Translations under genes and position numbers: made by a program
Part shown: positions 8,122 through 14,971 of the stretch, in pieces
Numbering within the stretch: position 1 is the stretch's first letter
Layout: each line of letters starts with the position of its first letter
The notes under the pieces: generated by a model
The model's input: the letters and a program-made list of their open reading frames with translations, nothing else
Told to the model about the DNA's origin: nothing
The model's database searches: none
Origin: an uncultured Eubacteriales bacterium
GTDB lineage: Bacteria; Bacillota; Clostridia; Lachnospirales; Bianqueaceae
Length of the DNA stretch: 20,220 nt
Direction: 5' to 3'
NCBI GenBank assembly: GCA_902493345.1
Contig: CABUPM010000040.1
Coordinates: 1-20,220, forward strand

Positions 8122-9120
8122 ATGAGAGTCCCCTATGAAACAATGTATACGGTGTTTTCGGAGATCCTGCAGAAGAATGGGATGACTCCGGAGCGTGCCG
8201 GACAGGCGGCGAAGCTTTTTGCGGATGCCAGCCGGGACGGAGTATATACACATGGACTGAACCGTTTTCCACGGTATGTAAGAAATATTCAGGGCGGAAT
8301 TATCGATGTGACAGCGGAGCCAGAACTCATAAGCCGAATGGGTGCGCTTGCCCGCTATGACGGACATCATGGGCCGGGCAATCTGAATGCGCAGTTCTGT
8401 ACAGAGAGAGCCATGGAGCTGGCAGACCAGTATGGTGTGGGCTGTGTGGCATTGGCGCGGACCAATCACTGGCTTCGTCCGGGATCTTATGGGATTCAGG
8501 CGGCGGAACAGGGGTATCTGGCCATTCTGTGGACCAATACGATTCCCAATATGCCGCCGTGGGGCGGTAAGGAAGCCAAGCTGGGCAACAATCCGGTCGT
8601 AATGGCCGTTCCGTCAAGACGTGGCGTTGTGCTGCTGGATGCGGCGATGTCCATGTTCTCCTACGGCAAACTGGAGTCCTATGCCAGAAGCGGTAAGCCG
8701 CTTCCGGTAGACGGAGGTCTGGATGAGAAGGGACAGCCAACACGTGACGCGGCGGAGGTGCTGCGGACCAAGCAGCCGCTTCCGATTGGTTTCTGGAAAG
8801 GCTCCGGCATGTCTTTGATGTTGGACCTGATGGCTGCGGCGCTCTCCGGTGGCCGGACCGTACGCGAGGTAGGAGAGCTGGAGCAGGAGACGGAGCTCAG
8901 TCAGGTCTTTCTGCTGATGAAACTGGATGCGTTTGGAGATCAGGAGATTTTGCTGGATAAGATCGATGCTACGCTTCAGGAGCTGGAGTCCTGTCCGGCG
9001 TTAGGCCAAGACATTCAGGTACGTTGGCCGGGACAGGGAATGCAGCGCGTTCGCAAGGAAAGCATGGAGCAGGGAATCTTGGTAGAAGAAGCCATCTGGG
9101 AGCAGGTGCAGAATTTGTAA
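8122..9120 (+). CDS. yiaK: 2,3-diketo-L-gulonate reductase-like dehydrogenase (YiaK/DlgD)
   Basis: A 332-residue NAD(P)H-dependent oxidoreductase of the malate/L-lactate dehydrogenase (Ldh_2) family. It follows E. coli YiaK closely in motif order: GVYTHGLNRFPRY (conserved active-site His44), NHWLRPGSYGIQAAEQGY, WTNTIPNMPPWGGKE, SMSMFSYGKLE-like AMSMFSYGKLE, LPVDGG, and FWKGSGMSLMLDLMA. YiaK reduces 2,3-diketo-L-gulonate to 3-keto-L-gulonate. In this operon it may reduce a keto-uronate or keto-sugar released from the imported glycan (inference). The purine-pathway enzyme ureidoglycolate dehydrogenase AllD belongs to the same superfamily, but the NHWxRxGSYG and MPPWG motifs favour YiaK. GGAGGTG lies a few bases upstream of the ATG. 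It is the last gene of the operon and a terminator follows at 9135. Confidence 0.88.
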   Translation: MRVPYETMYTVFSEILQKNGMTPERAGQAAKLFADASRDGVYTHGLNRFPRYVRNIQGGIIDVTAEPELISRMGALARYDGHHGPGNLNAQFCTERAMELADQYGVGCVALARTNHWLRPGSYGIQAAEQGYLAILWTNTIPNMPPWGGKEAKLGNNPVVMAVPSRRGVVLLDAAMSMFSYGKLESYARSGKPLPVDGGLDEKGQPTRDAAEVLRTKQPLPIGFWKGSGMSLMLDLMAAALSGGRTVREVGELEQETELSQVFLLMKLDAFGDQEILLDKIDATLQELESCPALGQDIQVRWPGQGMQRVRKESMEQGILVEEAIWEQVQNL

Positions 9121-9134
9121 GAAAAAAGCTTTTA

Positions 9135-9170
9135 CACCGTTGATTCGATAGGGGATCAACGGTGATTTTG
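9135..9170 (+). terminator. Terminator of the central enzyme operon
   Basis: CACCGTTGAT (9135-9144) pairs perfectly with ATCAACGGTG (9155-9164) across a 10-base loop and is followed by ATTTTG. It has a 10-base-pair stem with a short T tail and lies 14 bases after the yiaK-like stop. Confidence 0.75.
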
Positions 9171-9285
9171 TATAAAATAGCAAAGAAAATCGGCGAAGAT
9201 GAGGGAAGAAATGTGTGAAATTAATAAAAACACGTGTAAAAATTGGGAGCTTTTGATGAAAAGTTGATTATATGCACAAAAATGC

Positions 9286-9313
9286 TTGAAATGTTTATGC
9301 GGTATGCTATAAT
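9286..9313 (+). promoter_or_regulatory. Promoter of the first right-hand binding-protein gene
   Basis: TTGAAA (9286-9291), a 16-base spacer and TATAAT (9308-9313) preceded by TGC, giving an extended -10. The second binding-protein gene has the same TTGAAA-16-TGCTATAAT arrangement at 11271-11298. Confidence 0.75.
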
Positions 9314-9320
9314 TGAATAT

Positions 9321-9351
9321 AATAAACAAGAACGGACGGTCTCTGTTTATT
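9321..9351 (+). promoter_or_regulatory. 5'-terminal leader hairpin, copy 1
   Basis: AATAAACA (9321-9328) pairs with TGTTTATT (9344-9351); AGA and TCT can extend the stem past one bulged C, leaving ACGGACGG as the loop. It lies at or just after the expected transcription start, with an unstructured A/T-rich stretch and AGGAGG (9364-9369) downstream. The segment 9321-9377 matches 11311-11367 at 53 of 57 positions by hand count. It could be a regulatory RNA hairpin, a 5' stabiliser or a DNA operator over +1. Confidence 0.55.
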
Positions 9352-9377
9352 TAAAACATTTATAGGAGGCGTTTACA

Positions 9378-11066
9378 ATGCAAGCGAAAAAGTTATGGGC
9401 AGGATTACTGTCTGTAATGCTCATCGTTTCCTGTCTTGCTGGCTGCTCCGGTAACGGTGGCGACAGCAGTAAGGACGATAGCAACAAGGCAGTCAGTCAG
9501 CAGGAAAGCAGTCAGCCGGGGAACAGTCAGGAAGATTCCGAGATGGCTGCAGATTTTACTTATCCGGTCACTCCTGGTCCGGACGGCGCGTTCGTGACGC
9601 TTTCCATTAATAAGGAAGAAATTGTTCGCGAGAATGTCGCGGCCTACACGATGATCAACGGCAAATCCTATTATTATTGGGATGCTTTGGAGGAAGCCAC
9701 CGGTATCCACCTGAATTTTATCGGAGCGGTTTCAGATCCGCTGGCGACTTCTGAGGCGACTTTGCTTCTGATTACTTCTCAGGAATATCCGGATATCTGG
9801 CGTGTCAACTGGATTACTCATCCTGGAGGCCCTACCGGTGCTTTGAATGATGAATTGATTATTAATTTGAGTGACTATCCCGAACAGATTCCGAATCTGA
9901 CCGCGTATATGCAGGAAAATCCGGACATTGCAAAGATGGTTGTAAATGATGACGGCGATCTCTACTGCTTTCCTTCAATTGGAGATTCTGAGGGGATGGG
10001 CACTGTTGGTACAGGCCCTATCGTGCGCGCGGATTGGCTGGAAGAACAGAACCTGCAGATCCCGGTTACAATTGATGACTGGACCAATACACTCCGTACC
10101 TTCAAAGGGGCTTATGGAGCCAATGCCGGACTCACTTTTGAAGCGCGCTGGCTCTGGCTGGAATATGCTTCGGCTGCCTTGACTTCTGCTTGGGGTGTAA
10201 CTTTCCCCTTCTATGTTGTGAATGATGAAGTCAAATTCGGCCCTATGGAGGAGGGATATCGTCAGTTTGTGCAGCAGATGGCGGACTGGTATGCGGAAGG
10301 CCTTCTGGACACTGACTTCGCAACGGTTGATAAGTCCACAGTTCAAGCCAAATTTGCCAATTCCGAATCCGGACTGGCGATTCAGCAGACTGGAAATATC
10401 GAAAACTGTGTGTCGGCGAATGAAGGAACTTCTTTTGCAGCCGCAGCGGTTCCCACCGCGGTATTAAAGGAAGGCGACACTCGCCTTTTCGGACACATGA
10501 ACCCTAAGTACAACGGCAGCTTTGCCCATTCTGTTTCTCCGGGAGAAAATCAGGAGCTTGCTATGCGCTGGTGCGACTATCTCTATAGTCATGAAGGACA
10601 GTACCTCACCGCATATGGTACAGAGGGAATCACCTATACCGTAGACGCTGACGGCAACTTCACGGGATATACCGATCTGGTCCTGAACAATTCGAGTACG
10701 AAAGACGAACCTAAAGATATTCTTAAGCAGTTCACCTATAATCGTCATTGGGCCTTCCCATCGCCGCTGAATAGTACAAAATACTTCCAGTCCGAATATG
10801 TTACTTCTCTGATCAACGTCTGGTCTGACAATGAGATGGGACAGCACTTCTATCCGGCTGTAACCCATACAACAGATGAGGTTGAACAGATCACTAACAA
10901 GTATACGGATATTGAGACTTATGCCAAGGAGAACATTGTTAAATTTATTCTGGGAACACAGAGTATGGACGGCTGGGACGCTTTTAAGGCACAGATGGAA
11001 AGCCTTGGCATCGCAGATGTATTGGCAGCGAAGCAGGCCGCATATGATCGTTATCGTGCTCGTTAA
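9378..11066 (+). CDS. Orphan solute-binding lipoprotein of a sugar ABC transporter
   Basis: A 562-residue lipoprotein. The signal peptide MQAKKLWAGLLSVMLIVSCL ends in a LAGC lipobox with Cys23, followed by a Ser/Gln/Lys/Asp linker to about residue 52 and a type-1 extracellular solute-binding domain (LplA/YtcQ-like). AGGAGG and an ATG with good spacing fix the start. It ends VLAAKQAAYDRYRAR. It is paralogous to the next gene over its whole length, with near-identical signal peptide but much more diverged mature domain. Its own promoter and a strong terminator (11093-11145) make it a monocistronic unit without permeases. It therefore probably feeds one of the two permease pairs in the window with a different ligand. 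Codon use looks less biased than in the second paralogue. A remnant of a close relative lies at 2420-2577. Confidence 0.93.
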   Translation: MQAKKLWAGLLSVMLIVSCLAGCSGNGGDSSKDDSNKAVSQQESSQPGNSQEDSEMAADFTYPVTPGPDGAFVTLSINKEEIVRENVAAYTMINGKSYYYWDALEEATGIHLNFIGAVSDPLATSEATLLLITSQEYPDIWRVNWITHPGGPTGALNDELIINLSDYPEQIPNLTAYMQENPDIAKMVVNDDGDLYCFPSIGDSEGMGTVGTGPIVRADWLEEQNLQIPVTIDDWTNTLRTFKGAYGANAGLTFEARWLWLEYASAALTSAWGVTFPFYVVNDEVKFGPMEEGYRQFVQQMADWYAEGLLDTDFATVDKSTVQAKFANSESGLAIQQTGNIENCVSANEGTSFAAAAVPTAVLKEGDTRLFGHMNPKYNGSFAHSVSPGENQELAMRWCDYLYSHEGQYLTAYGTEGITYTVDADGNFTGYTDLVLNNSSTKDEPKDILKQFTYNRHWAFPSPLNSTKYFQSEYVTSLINVWSDNEMGQHFYPAVTHTTDEVEQITNKYTDIETYAKENIVKFILGTQSMDGWDAFKAQMESLGIADVLAAKQAAYDRYRAR

Positions 11067-11092
11067 CGGAAGAGTCTGAAATAAAGGATATC

Positions 11093-11145
11093 ATATACCT
11101 CATATAGGACGGTAAAATGTAAAGTCCTATATGGGGTATATTTTA
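11093..11145 (+). terminator. Strong terminator after the orphan binding protein
   Basis: An 18-base arm at 11093-11110 pairs with 11124-11141 with a single G-U wobble, across a 13-base loop, and is followed by TTTAA. It starts 26 bases after the stop codon and separates this unit from the next binding-protein gene. Confidence 0.85.
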
Positions 11146-11270
11146 ATACTGAAATTTGCAATGTAAAAACAAAAATCAAATAATAAGTATAGAATGTATA
11201 ATATATATAAAACTAAGATGGGATATTTTAGAATCATTGCTAAAAATGTGGATAATTTATAAAGAAACAC
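11146..11270. other. A/T-rich spacer without recognised gene
   Basis: This A/T-rich stretch separates the terminator of the first binding-protein gene from the promoter of the second. A short open frame from 11156 runs across the second promoter and leader; it has no convincing ribosome binding site and I do not consider it a gene. Nothing else was recognised here. Confidence 0.5.
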
Positions 11271-11298
11271 TTGAAAATATTGGACAATGTGCTATAAT
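11271..11298 (+). promoter_or_regulatory. Promoter of the second right-hand binding-protein operon
   Basis: TTGAAA (11271-11276), a 16-base spacer and TATAAT (11293-11298) with an upstream TGC extended -10. The arrangement is the same as in front of the first paralogue. Confidence 0.75.
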
Positions 11299-11310
11299 AA
11301 TAACAATGAA

Positions 11311-11341
11311 AATAAACAAGAACGGACGGCCTTTGTTTATT
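11311..11341 (+). promoter_or_regulatory. 5'-terminal leader hairpin, copy 2
   Basis: AATAAACAA (11311-11319) pairs perfectly with TTGTTTATT (11333-11341), with the loop again exposing ACGGACGG. The T-rich linker and AGGAGG (11354-11359) follow as in copy 1. Of the four differences between the two 57-base leaders, one improves the stem of this copy and the others lie in the loop or in the single-stranded linker. Confidence 0.55.
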
Positions 11342-11367
11342 TAAAATATTTATAGGAGGCATTTACA

Positions 11368-13032
11368 ATGCAAGTGAAAAAGTTTTGGGCAGGACTGTTG
11401 TCCGTCATGCTCATCGTTTCCTGCCTTGCTGGCTGCTCCGGTAACGGCGGCAACAGCAACAGCAGCAAGAGCGACAGCAGCAAGGCAAACAGTCAGCAGG
11501 AAACCAGCAAGCAGGAAACCAGCAAGCAGGAGGATAAGCAGGATGATGATCCTTATGCTGCTGCGGACTTTACTTACCCGATGGATGGAACCGTAACGCT
11601 GTCCATCAACATGAACAAGACAGAAGAGAAGGATCTTCCGAGCTGGGTTAAGGGACATTACTTCTGGGATGTAATCGAAGAGAAGACAGGCGTAAAGTTG
11701 GAGTACGTTGGTTCTCCTTCTTCTGTGCAGGAGACCAGTGAGGCGTTCTCTCTGCTGCTGACTTCCGGTATCTACCCGGATATCATGCAGGCGAACTGGA
11801 TTACATTTAAGGGCGGCCCGTCCGCGGCGATCAACGACGGATACATCATCGCTCTGAATGATTATAAGCAGTATTTCCCGGTTCTGGCAGGATGGCTGGA
11901 GAGCGACGAGACTGCCAATAAGACAGTCAGCATGGATGACGGCACATGGTTCTGCTTCCCGCACTATGGTAATGATAAGGAGTGCACCGGTACCGGACTG
12001 GTTGTTCGTCAGGACTTCCTGGATCAGATCGGCGCGCAGGCTCCGGAGACTGTTGAAGAGTGGTACAATGTTCTGACCAGCTTCAAGAATGACCTGAATA
12101 TTTCCGCACCTCTGACGTTTGAGAGCCGCTGGCTGTTCCTGGAGTACGCAGCTGCCGGACTCAGCTCTCCGTGGGGTGTTTGCTACCCGTTCTTTATGGA
12201 TGGCGATACCGTTAAGTTTGGACCGACCGAAGCAGGCTACAAGGAATTTGTAACCGAGATGGCGAAGTGGTACGCAGAAGGCCTGATCGATACCGACCTG
12301 GCATCTGTAGACAAGAAAACCGTACAGTCCAAGTTCGCAAACGGACAGGCAGGTATCGCTCTGCAGCAGATCCGTAACATTCAGAACTGCATCAAGGCGA
12401 ATGCGGAAGATCCTACCTACAAGGTAACCGGACTGCATTCTATGGTAATGAATAAGGGCGATGAGCCTCAGATGGGACATTACGACAATCCGTTTAACGG
12501 CGGCTGCTCTACTTCTATCAGCACGCAGTGCAAGAACATCGGCGCGGCGGCCCGTTTCCTGGACTACGCTTACACAGAGGAAGGTTCCCTGTTCTTCTCC
12601 TATGGCGAAGAGGGCTTCTCTTGGGATTATGTTGACGGCAAGCCGACCTTCAAGGATATCATCACGGATAACCCGGAGACTCCGGATGCTCAGGCAGCCC
12701 GTTACCAGGTAGCACAGTTCAGGAACTTCTCTCTGCATGCTCTGGATACCCGTTCTCATATGGGAGCAGAGGTTCTGAGCATTCAGACAGCTTTCGAGAG
12801 CAACATGTCCAAGTATGCGTACCCGACCGTTACGTATACAGAGGATGAAGTTAAGGTCGCGTCCAAGTGGAACGACATCGATACCGCCTGCCGTGAAAAG
12901 ATTCTGGGCTTCATTCTGGGCACCGAGGATCTGGCAGATTGGGACTCCTTTATTGACGAGATCAACAACATGGGACTGCAGGATGTTCTGAAGGTAAGAC
13001 AGGACGCCTACGACCGTTATAAGGCCCGTTAA
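11368..13032 (+). CDS. Solute-binding lipoprotein of sugar ABC transporter
   Basis: A 554-residue lipoprotein with signal peptide MQVKKFWAGLLSVMLIVSCL, a LAGC lipobox with Cys23, and a linker with the repeated unit SKQET/SKQED before the mature type-1 solute-binding domain (from about residue 60, AADFTYPMDGTVTLSINMNK). It ends VLKVRQDAYDRYKAR, the same tail as its paralogue and as the remnant at 2420-2491. AGGAGG lies 8 bases before the ATG. It is the first gene of an operon with LplB- and LplC-type permeases, and a GC-rich hairpin lies between it and the permeases, consistent with making more receptor than channel. Codon use appears strongly biased to CTG, AAG and GAG, suggesting high expression. 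The ligand is probably an oligosaccharide (inferred). Confidence 0.95.
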   Translation: MQVKKFWAGLLSVMLIVSCLAGCSGNGGNSNSSKSDSSKANSQQETSKQETSKQEDKQDDDPYAAADFTYPMDGTVTLSINMNKTEEKDLPSWVKGHYFWDVIEEKTGVKLEYVGSPSSVQETSEAFSLLLTSGIYPDIMQANWITFKGGPSAAINDGYIIALNDYKQYFPVLAGWLESDETANKTVSMDDGTWFCFPHYGNDKECTGTGLVVRQDFLDQIGAQAPETVEEWYNVLTSFKNDLNISAPLTFESRWLFLEYAAAGLSSPWGVCYPFFMDGDTVKFGPTEAGYKEFVTEMAKWYAEGLIDTDLASVDKKTVQSKFANGQAGIALQQIRNIQNCIKANAEDPTYKVTGLHSMVMNKGDEPQMGHYDNPFNGGCSTSISTQCKNIGAAARFLDYAYTEEGSLFFSYGEEGFSWDYVDGKPTFKDIITDNPETPDAQAARYQVAQFRNFSLHALDTRSHMGAEVLSIQTAFESNMSKYAYPTVTYTEDEVKVASKWNDIDTACREKILGFILGTEDLADWDSFIDEINNMGLQDVLKVRQDAYDRYKAR

Positions 13033-13049
13033 AAACAAATCGGAATTCT

Positions 13050-13080
13050 GGGGCGGACGCGGAAACGCCGCCCCGTTTCT
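13050..13080 (+). terminator. Attenuator-like hairpin between binding protein and permeases
   Basis: GGGGCGG (13050-13056) pairs with CCGCCCC (13068-13074), with a further CG/CG pair past one unpaired A, followed by GTTTCTATT. The interrupted T tract suggests partial termination or a 3' block to exonucleases, which would favour the binding-protein message over the permeases. Confidence 0.6.
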
Positions 13081-13100
13081 ATTATAAAGGAGGAGTCTTC

Positions 13101-14021
13101 GTGGCAAAAAAGGGAAAGATCCGCATGGACTTCCAAAAGAACAAAGCGGTATATTTCATGTTTTTACCGGTTGTTGTATTCTATTTGATATTCCACTATT
13201 ATCCGATGAGCGGCATCATTCTGGCGTTCAAGGATTTTAAGCCGGCACTGGGGATCTGGGGAAGCCCTTTTACCGGAGACTATGGATTTGAGCATTTCCT
13301 CGCCTTCTTCGGCAGCTCGTTCTTTGGCAGAACAATCACCAATACGATTCTGATCAGTCTGTATCAGCTGATCTTCGGCTTCCCGATGCCCATCATTCTG
13401 GCGCTTATGCTGAATGAACTGCGCAGCCCGAAGTTCAAGAAGGTGATGCAGACCATTACATACTTCCCGCACTTTATCTCAACTGTTGTTGTCTGCGGTA
13501 TGTTGACGGATTTCTGTCTGAGCGACGGCCTGTTCAATCAGATCACTGGTTTCTTCGGTGTGCCGTCGGTGTCCATGCTCTCAGAGCCGAAGCTGTTCCG
13601 CACAATCTATGTAGCCAGCGGTATCTGGCAGTCCATGGGTTGGGACAGCATTATCTATCTGGCCGCGATCGCGGGAATCGATACGCAGCTTTACGAAGCC
13701 GCGTCCCTGGATGGAGCCGGACGGTTCAAAAAGATCTGGCACATCACGCTGCCGGGTATCAAGGGTACGGTTGTGATTCTGTTTATCATGGCGATTGGTA
13801 AGATGATGAGTGTAGGTTCGGAAAAGATCCTGCTGCTGTATAACCCCTCGACGTATAAGACGGCGGATGTCATCTCTACGTATGTATACCGTAAGGGCCT
13901 GCTGGATCAGGACTACAGCTACTCAACCGCGGTCAATCTGTTCAACTCGGTGATCAACTTTGCGCTGGTATTCTGCGCCAACGCTCTGAGCCGTAAGTTG
14001 ACAGAGACCAGTTTGTTCTAA
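13101..14021 (+). CDS. Carbohydrate ABC transporter permease, LplB type
   Basis: A 306-residue MalF-side CUT1 permease. It starts with GTG, chosen because AAGGAGG lies 7 bases upstream and the next residues (AKKGKIRMDFQKNKAVYF) form the usual short basic N-terminus before the first membrane segment (about 19-38). The family signatures FKDFKPALGIWGSPF and FGFPMPIILALMLNEL are present, and the EAA loop lies around residues 199-221 (EAASLDGAGRFKKIWHITLP). The C-terminus is YSTAVNLFNSVINFALVFCANALSRKLTETSLF. It is co-transcribed with the binding protein upstream and the LplC-type gene 11 bases downstream. It is paralogous to the permease at 1433-2386. The ATPase is not encoded nearby. Confidence 0.95.
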   Translation: MAKKGKIRMDFQKNKAVYFMFLPVVVFYLIFHYYPMSGIILAFKDFKPALGIWGSPFTGDYGFEHFLAFFGSSFFGRTITNTILISLYQLIFGFPMPIILALMLNELRSPKFKKVMQTITYFPHFISTVVVCGMLTDFCLSDGLFNQITGFFGVPSVSMLSEPKLFRTIYVASGIWQSMGWDSIIYLAAIAGIDTQLYEAASLDGAGRFKKIWHITLPGIKGTVVILFIMAIGKMMSVGSEKILLLYNPSTYKTADVISTYVYRKGLLDQDYSYSTAVNLFNSVINFALVFCANALSRKLTETSLF

Positions 14022-14032
14022 GGAGGGATACC

Positions 14033-14911
14033 ATGGTAGACGCAAGAAACAAGAGCGATAAGGCGGTAGACGCACTGATCGTCATCATAATGATTGTGAT
14101 CGGCATAATCATGCTGTATCCTATGCTGTATGAGCTGATGGTATCCTTCAGCGAGCCGGCGCAGCTGGTTCGCCACAGGGGCCTTCTGATCTGGCCGCTG
14201 GGCTTTGACACGACAGCGTATAAGCTGGTGCTGTCCAATAACCAGATCCTGTCGGGATATAAGAATACACTGTTCCTGCTGGTAGCGGGATTGGCCGTGA
14301 ATATCTCCATGACCTGTCTGGGCGCGTACTGCCTGACGAGGGTTCATGTATACTGGCACCGTCTGATGACAATGTTTGTGCTGATTACGATGTACTTTTC
14401 CGGCGGATTGATTCCGTCCTATCTGACGGTTCGCGCGGTGGGACTGTACAATTCTCTGTGGTCCTGTATCATCCCGGGCGCGATCAGCACCTATAACATG
14501 ATTATTCTGCGGTCGTACTTCTCTTCCATTCCGGAAAGTCTGGTAGAATCCGTATTTATCGACGGAGGCGGGCATATGACGGTGCTGTTTAAGATCTTCA
14601 TTCCGCTGTCTTTACCGGCGATGGCCGTAATGGTGCTGTACTACGGAGTGGGACACTGGAACAGCTGGTTCAACGCGAACCTGTACCTGCAGGAGAAGGC
14701 CAAGTGGCCGCTGCAGCTGGTATTGAGAAATGTTCTGATCGAAGGATCCAACCTGGATCTGGGAGGAACGGTTGTCGCGGATTACGAGATGCTGGCCAAG
14801 AGTATGAAGGCGGCCATGGTCATCGTGACCACGGTGCCGATCCTGGCGATCTATCCGTTCCTGCAGAAGTATTTTGTAGGCGGAATGATGATTGGTTCTC
14901 TGAAGGAATAA
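14033..14911 (+). CDS. Carbohydrate ABC transporter permease, LplC/YtcP type
   Basis: A 292-residue MalG-side CUT1 permease. A hydrophobic segment at about residues 13-37 is followed by the periplasmic-side segment SEPAQLVRHRGLLIWPLGFD. The remaining membrane segments and the EAA-like loop (VESVFIDGGGHMTVLFKIFI, around 170-190) are recognisable. The loop is less canonical than in the left-arm paralogue, with GGGH in place of the usual GAxx. It ends YPFLQKYFVGGMMIGSLKE, as usual for the family. The ATG follows AGGAGGG. It is the last gene of the operon, and a bidirectional terminator follows 8-10 bases after the stop. Confidence 0.95.
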   Translation: MVDARNKSDKAVDALIVIIMIVIGIIMLYPMLYELMVSFSEPAQLVRHRGLLIWPLGFDTTAYKLVLSNNQILSGYKNTLFLLVAGLAVNISMTCLGAYCLTRVHVYWHRLMTMFVLITMYFSGGLIPSYLTVRAVGLYNSLWSCIIPGAISTYNMIILRSYFSSIPESLVESVFIDGGGHMTVLFKIFIPLSLPAMAVMVLYYGVGHWNSWFNANLYLQEKAKWPLQLVLRNVLIEGSNLDLGGTVVADYEMLAKSMKAAMVIVTTVPILAIYPFLQKYFVGGMMIGSLKE

Positions 14912-14918
14912 CGCAATT

Positions 14919-14959
14919 AAAAAGGGTATTGCCGATTTCAAGAAGGCAATACCTTTTTT
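14919..14959. terminator. Bidirectional terminator between the transporter operon and GH32 gene
   Basis: GGTATTGCC (14925-14933) pairs with GGCAATACC (14945-14953) across an 11-base loop. It is flanked by an A tract on the left and six Ts on the right, so it works for the plus-strand operon and, on the reverse strand, for the convergent beta-fructosidase gene ending at 14972. Confidence 0.9.
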
Positions 14960-14971
14960 GGTATACACAGT

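Noticed and set aside
8122..9120. Ureidoglycolate dehydrogenase (AllD) reading of the reductase, linking it to purine breakdown with guaD
   Set aside because: It is the same superfamily, but NHWLRPGSYG, MPPWGGKE and FWKGSGMS follow the YiaK/DlgD pattern, and no other allantoin-pathway gene is present.
11156..11344. 62-codon open frame upstream of the second binding protein
   Set aside because: It crosses a good promoter and the conserved leader hairpin, is A/T-rich and has no ribosome binding site.
11350..13107. Long antisense open frame (585 codons) covering the second binding-protein gene
   Set aside because: It mirrors the reading frame of a well-supported lipoprotein gene with strong codon bias. 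It has no ribosome binding site or family resemblance and would run through the promoter leader.
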